In this document: positions 60,448-64,000 of the stretch, in pieces
Position numbering within the stretch: the stretch's first letter is position 1
How the letters are laid out: each line of letters begins with the position of its first letter
Assembly: GCF_005938125.1 (NCBI RefSeq)
Contig: NZ_VCQN01000001.1
Coordinates: 620,001-684,000 of the forward strand
Length of the DNA: 64,000 nucleotides
Reading direction: 5' to 3'
Source: Bacillus sp. BHET2
Lineage (GTDB): Bacteria > Bacillota > Bacilli > Bacillales > Bacillaceae_B
Made by a program: the position numbers and the translations under genes
Notes under the pieces: model-generated
What the model saw: the letters and a program-made list of their open reading frames with translations, nothing else
The model's database searches: none
Told to the model about the DNA's origin: nothing

Positions 60448-61761
60448 ATGAGTATACTAAAAGATTTCTTGCTACAATTCACACTTATGGTCATACCGAT
60501 TTTCAGTTACTTTACCTTTATTCTGGAGAGAATCAAGAAAGATCGCTTGATCAAGCTGGTCATGACCCTTTTGTGGGGAGCGTCCATCCTCTTGTGCATG
60601 TCTTTTCCCGTGGAGTACGGGGCAGGTGCCCGCTTAGATATCCGATTTGTTCCTCTATTACTTGGAACCTTATACCTCGGTGTTTGGCCAGGGGTGTTTC
60701 TATCCATCTTGATTATTCTTTATCGCCTTTCTTTTGGAATGAGCATGGGGGTATATACTACTGTCCTCGTCTTGGTCGTCACAATGCCGATTATCTTATT
60801 CTTTCAAAATTCCTTTCTACGTATGAAGATGGATAAAAGGGTGATGTTGGCCATCAGTTTATCCATTGGATATTGTTTTGGAGGCATGTTGTTCTTTGGG
60901 ACATTATTCGGTTTTTCATTCGTATATTTGAAGGTGCAGTTGATTCACATCGCCTTCACAGTGACCGTCACGTGGTTCTGTACAGTGTTGATCGAAAAGA
61001 TACGGGAGATTCACAAACTCCGACTAGAGGTTCAGAATTCAGAGAAATTCAGGGTGATCAGTGAGTTGACAGGTGTGTTTGCTCATGAAATCCGCAATCC
61101 CATGCAAGTGACCCGGGGCTTTCTGCAGTTATTAGATGAGCCGGATTTATCCTACAAGAAAAAGGAATACATCAAAGTGTCGATTGAAGAATTAGATCGT
61201 GCCAATGAAATTATCAGCGACTTTCTGGCATTCGGTAAGCCTTCCTTAAATACATATGGAAGTGTCAATGTAGGTGATCAATTGGAGCGGGTAACCACTC
61301 TCATTCAAAGTTTTAGCTTGAACCAAAATATAGATTTCACAACGGATATTCTTGAAAACTGTTGGATCGTAGCGAATCCTCAGAAATTGAGCCAGTCGTT
61401 GATCAACATTCTGAAAAATGCGGTGGAGTCGATGCCGAGCGGAGGAAGAGTGTGGATCGGCTGTCATACAACCAGAGATGGACATATTAAAATTACCATC
61501 AAAGATGAAGGAATCGGGATGAATCAAAAGCAGCTGGACCGTCTTGGAACCCCCTATTATTCCTTGAAAGAAAAGGGGACAGGACTCGGGATGATGGTCA
61601 GTTATCAAATCATTCGCTCAAATAAAGGGAAAATCAAAGTGAACAGCGAAGAAGGAGTCGGGACGGAGTTTGTGATTCTTTTTCCACCTGCTCCAATAAT
61701 GGAAGAGGCGAAACCCCAGCACACCCCGTTGAATGAGGAAAGAAACGATTTTTTTACATGA
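60448..61761 (+). CDS. five-TM sensor histidine kinase, KinB-like (copy 3)
   Basis: 437 residues from ATG 60448, giving M-S-I-L-K-D-F-L-L-Q, the typical start of KinB-type kinases; ATG 60427 is the alternative and neither has a strong ribosome site. Five TM helices with L-D-I-R-F-V-P, His213 in A-H-E-I-R-N-P-M-Q-V-T-R-G-F, then I-L-K-N-A-V-E-S, D-E-G-I-G-M and G-T-G-L-G-M-M. A polar tail of about 25 residues follows. No adjacent response regulator. Confidence 0.88.
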   Translation: MSILKDFLLQFTLMVIPIFSYFTFILERIKKDRLIKLVMTLLWGASILLCMSFPVEYGAGARLDIRFVPLLLGTLYLGVWPGVFLSILIILYRLSFGMSMGVYTTVLVLVVTMPIILFFQNSFLRMKMDKRVMLAISLSIGYCFGGMLFFGTLFGFSFVYLKVQLIHIAFTVTVTWFCTVLIEKIREIHKLRLEVQNSEKFRVISELTGVFAHEIRNPMQVTRGFLQLLDEPDLSYKKKEYIKVSIEELDRANEIISDFLAFGKPSLNTYGSVNVGDQLERVTTLIQSFSLNQNIDFTTDILENCWIVANPQKLSQSLINILKNAVESMPSGGRVWIGCHTTRDGHIKITIKDEGIGMNQKQLDRLGTPYYSLKEKGTGLGMMVSYQIIRSNKGKIKVNSEEGVGTEFVILFPPAPIMEEAKPQHTPLNEERNDFFT

Positions 61762-61810
61762 AGGATATGGTTGTTAACCAACAATTGCTTGAGAAATGAG
61801 GGAATGTTTG

Positions 61811-62482
61811 ATGTTTAAAAGAGGATTACTCCCCATGTTAATCGGTTTGATGTCGGTTCTATATATTTTTTTCATTCCACCAGACCCAGTCGCACTTAAA
61901 GTCGCCTTTAAACTGATTCCGATGCTACTGATTATTCTTTATGCCGTCCGAAAGCTGCCCGCCAAGCCTTCTCTTTCCATGCAACTGATCATCGTCGGTC
62001 TGTTTATCTGCATGGTAGGCGACGGATTGATTGCCTTTTCTTTTGTTGCAGGGCTAGGAGCCTTCCTGCTCGGACACCTAATATATGTGACGGGATTTTT
62101 GCGGATGTTCAGTTCGAATAAGGTGCGACTCATGGCCATATTGCCGATTGCACTCTATTCCTTCTTCATTGGTCGGCAGTTGATTGCCTCGTTATTGGTG
62201 GAGGGAAACGATGGGCTCGTGATCCCGGTTATTGCGTATATGTTGGTCATATCCGTGATGGCGTTTTCCGCTATCCAGACAGGCAACAAGTTGGCCACGG
62301 CTGGAAGTATCCTGTTTGTCATCTCGGATTCCATCTTGTCATGGAATATGTTTGTATCAGCCATTCCATATGGTGACATCTTCATCATGGCCACCTATTA
62401 TTCTGCACAATTCCTGATTGCGAACAGTGTAACGGAATTTCGTAGCAAAGAAGAAGCTAAGAGCATCTCCAATTCGATATAA
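61811..62482 (+). CDS. YhhN family membrane protein (lysoplasmalogenase-like)
   Basis: 223 residues from ATG 61811, which has GAGGG 8 bases upstream. About eight TM helices; M-V-G-D-G-L-I-A-F-S and F-V-I-S-D-S-I-L-S-W carry the acidic residues conserved in the TMEM86/YhhN family. Mammalian TMEM86B is a lysoplasmalogenase; the bacterial substrate is not known. It lies 49 bases after the kinase and may share its transcript. Confidence 0.85.
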   Translation: MFKRGLLPMLIGLMSVLYIFFIPPDPVALKVAFKLIPMLLIILYAVRKLPAKPSLSMQLIIVGLFICMVGDGLIAFSFVAGLGAFLLGHLIYVTGFLRMFSSNKVRLMAILPIALYSFFIGRQLIASLLVEGNDGLVIPVIAYMLVISVMAFSAIQTGNKLATAGSILFVISDSILSWNMFVSAIPYGDIFIMATYYSAQFLIANSVTEFRSKEEAKSISNSI

Positions 62483-62547
62483 ATCTTGGTTCAGCCTGTC
62501 GAGAATCCTCTACAGGTGTATTTATTTTTGAGAAGTTGTAAAAAAAT

Positions 62548-62574
62548 CCAAACTTTTTCTTGCAGCGAAACGTC
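62548..62574 (+). promoter_or_regulatory. candidate ECF autoregulatory promoter
   Basis: CCAAAC (62548-62553), 17 bases, CGTC (62571-62574): the AAC / CGT pattern and spacing of ECF sigma promoters. It lies 40 bases before an ECF sigma gene, so self-activation is likely. Confidence 0.7.
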
Positions 62575-62614
62575 ATATTAACAGAGATACATATAAAGCA
62601 GGTGACTTTGAAAA

Positions 62615-63163
62615 ATGGAACAACAGGGGAATTACACTAAATCCGAGAAAGATCGATTACTTGAGGAGGCCATGACCAAATACGGAAATGATGTCTATTA
62701 TATTGTCTATTCTTATGTGAAGGACCACAGCCTCGCCGAGGATCTCACACAGGAAATCTTCATCAAATTTTATCAAAAGATGGATACCTTCCGCGAGGAC
62801 TCCTCCCTCAAAACATGGATTATCAGCGTAGCGGTCAATCACTGCAAGGATTATCTAAGGCGTTGGGACACGAGGATGGTCAGTATATCGAATAAAATCA
62901 ATGATATGGTGAAAGGGAAGATGGGTGCACCTGAACAAACCGTGATCGAGAAAGAACAGAATTCTGAGCTGATCCAAAACGTCTTGTCACTGCCTATCAA
63001 ATATCGGGAAGTCATCTTTTTGTACTATTTTGAAGAGATGAAGCTATCAGAGATCGGAGCCTGTATGGATATAAACACCAATACCGTAAAGACCCGGTTG
63101 ACGCGTGGGAAGGCATTACTCGGTTCAACGATTAAACGCAATGAGGTGTATAACAATGGATGA
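62615..63163 (+). CDS. ECF RNA polymerase sigma factor
   Basis: 182 residues with region 2 (D-V-Y-Y-I-V-Y-S-Y-V-K-D, A-E-D-L-T-Q-E-I-F-I-K-F-Y) and region 4 (L-P-I-K-Y-R-E-V-I-F-L-Y-Y-F, M-K-L-S-E-I-G and N-T-V-K-T-R-L-T-R-G). Short acidic start. It overlaps the next gene, its presumed anti-sigma, by 8 bases. Closest in layout to SigX/SigV-type stress factors; the regulon cannot be read here. Confidence 0.92.
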   Translation: MEQQGNYTKSEKDRLLEEAMTKYGNDVYYIVYSYVKDHSLAEDLTQEIFIKFYQKMDTFREDSSLKTWIISVAVNHCKDYLRRWDTRMVSISNKINDMVKGKMGAPEQTVIEKEQNSELIQNVLSLPIKYREVIFLYYFEEMKLSEIGACMDINTNTVKTRLTRGKALLGSTIKRNEVYNNG

Positions 63164-63809
63164 GCTGAAACAGCTACGTGGTTTAATGAAAGAAGAGACC
63201 TTTAAAGGTCATGGTTTCACAAGCAAAATGAGAGAAAATATCTTGAATGAGATTCATTCGCAACGAACGTCCAAGTCCTTCTCATTCAACAAACAAATCT
63301 TTGCACCTGTGATGTCTGTTCTATTCCTTGCAGCATGCCTATCTGTGTTTGTCTATTTTGGTGGAACCCAATTAGGATTGATTGATGAAAACAATGCCAG
63401 CGCTCCTTTCTACGACTATGATGACTCTGATCGGCCAGCCTCACTCCGGGATGAGTTCAAGTTTCTCACCAAGTCTCCATTTGAGGTGGAAAGGGTCACG
63501 ATGAAAACTAGTGATGATCCATTAGGAAAGCTTGATACCGTCACGTTGGAAGGAAAAGAAAACCAAATTCTTAAATTGACTTTTCAATCCCTTACACCGG
63601 ATACGGACCTCCAATTCTCACAGAAAAAAGTGAAAGTCGGTCAGTATTCAGGAAGTTATTCTGAGTCCGATGGTCCGGCTAAGGTCAGTCACATCGCATG
63701 GATTGAAGACAACGTAATCAAATACGAAATGGAATACATACCAGGACAAACAGATGTCACCCTTACAAAACGTGACATGATTAAAATGGCTGAATCCTTT
63801 CGACATTAA
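63156..63809 (+). CDS. presumed anti-sigma factor, single-TM
   Basis: 217 residues from ATG 63156. The first 45 are cytosolic and helical (M-D-E-L-K-Q-L-R-G-L-M), one TM helix lies near 50-70, and the rest is extracytoplasmic with a D-Y-D-D-S-D stretch and a folded beta domain. The position and topology are those of an anti-sigma that holds the ECF factor until an envelope signal arrives. It carries no known zinc motif, so the class is unclear. Confidence 0.75.
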   Translation: MDELKQLRGLMKEETFKGHGFTSKMRENILNEIHSQRTSKSFSFNKQIFAPVMSVLFLAACLSVFVYFGGTQLGLIDENNASAPFYDYDDSDRPASLRDEFKFLTKSPFEVERVTMKTSDDPLGKLDTVTLEGKENQILKLTFQSLTPDTDLQFSQKKVKVGQYSGSYSESDGPAKVSHIAWIEDNVIKYEMEYIPGQTDVTLTKRDMIKMAESFRH

Positions 63810-63811
63810 AA

Positions 63812-63848
63812 GAAAAGGATGATGGATCCCATTTCCATCATCTTTTCT
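63812..63848. terminator. bidirectional terminator
   Basis: AAAAGGATGATGGA and TCCATCATCTTTT form a stem between convergent genes, with T runs on both strands. Confidence 0.88.
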
Positions 63849-63849
63849 C

Positions 63850-64000
63850 TTAAGAAGTTCCGTATTCAACCTTTACGATCGCTCCGCTATTGTTATAGGT
63901 GACTTCTTTCCACTGACTTCCACCATTTGCACTTCGGTATACAATGATCTTATAGCTGCCTGATACAAAGCGATACGATTCTTGCCAGGTGACGCCACCA
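63850..64000 (-). CDS. C-terminal end of an unknown beta-rich protein
   Basis: The minus-strand frame is open from the right edge to TAA (63850-63852), giving 49 residues that include W-Q-E-S-Y-R-F-V-S-G-S-Y-K and Y-R-S-A-N-G-G-S-Q-W, then a final V-E-Y-G-T-S. The aromatic/Gly pattern suits an extracellular beta domain. The start lies outside the window. Only its convergence with the terminator at 63812 supports it as a gene end. Confidence 0.5.
   Translation of the reverse strand, partial: GGVTWQESYRFVSGSYKIIVYRSANGGSQWKEVTYNNSGAIVKVEYGTS

Overview
The window looks like the chromosome of an aerobic, low-to-mid GC, spore-forming Bacillaceae member (Bacillus sensu lato, possibly a Rossellomorea-like marine Bacillus; the genus cannot be fixed from sequence alone). 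Evidence: AGGAGG-type ribosome sites, TTG and GTG starts, a T-box leader, a thioredoxin-type ars operon, CsbD with a sigma-B-like promoter, KinB-like kinases, a YIEGIA protein, a SwrC-like RND pump and Bacillus-type dispersed repeats. I see no phage, transposase, integrase, CRISPR array, tRNA or rRNA. This is housekeeping and accessory chromosome, not a mobile island.

Layout. 1-5.2 kb: end of adenosine deaminase, a T-box-controlled HIT hydrolase plus PP2C-like phosphatase, an MFS transporter, small membrane proteins, an acetyltransferase. 5.2-17.8 kb: an AraC/GyrI-like regulator with an early stop, small genes, a secreted HNH nuclease, GNAT, CsbD, a two-TM channel, lipoproteins, the YIEGIA pair, a five-TM sporulation-type kinase, and a kinase-kinase fusion protein (16.0-17.7 kb). 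17.8-28.5 kb: methyltransferase and LysR regulator (divergent), DUF421 protein, a second five-TM kinase, a MarR plus heterodimeric ABC exporter operon, and a DUF2268 lipoprotein. 28.9-34.5 kb: an envelope-quality cluster with an HtrA protease, a PrsA-type foldase, a secreted protein with six exact 28-residue repeats, and a two-component system. 34.7-38.9 kb: acetyltransferase, arsR-arsB-arsC, and a YhgE/Pip-like membrane protein behind twin palindromes. 39.8-47.3 kb: an orphan peptide-type ABC permease pair, MarR plus MFS (ywoH/ywoG-like), a second two-component system, and an Xre plus membrane protein cassette. 47.6-54.7 kb: RND exporter, small membrane proteins, RmlD-like reductase, and a frameshifted secreted glycosidase. 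55.1-64 kb: a Cys-rich protein, a 7TM-DISM diguanylate cyclase, a second Xre plus membrane cassette, PadR plus HAAS-type membrane protein, a third five-TM kinase, YhhN, an ECF sigma with its presumed anti-sigma, and the tail of a further gene.

The theme is envelope sensing and export: three orphan sensor kinases, two complete two-component systems, an ECF pair, two Xre/membrane cassettes, a PadR/HAAS pair, a diguanylate cyclase, and several efflux systems each next to a MarR or ArsR regulator. Intergenic DNA is unusually rich in dispersed repeats: arrays of a degenerate unit of about 20 bp (four sites), REP-like GGGGACGG / GGTCCGTCC / GGCACC hairpins (a dozen sites), and a decayed long-hairpin element. 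Two genes carry visible lesions: the AraC-type regulator (in-frame TGA) and the phosphodiester glycosidase (a one-base frameshift in a T run).
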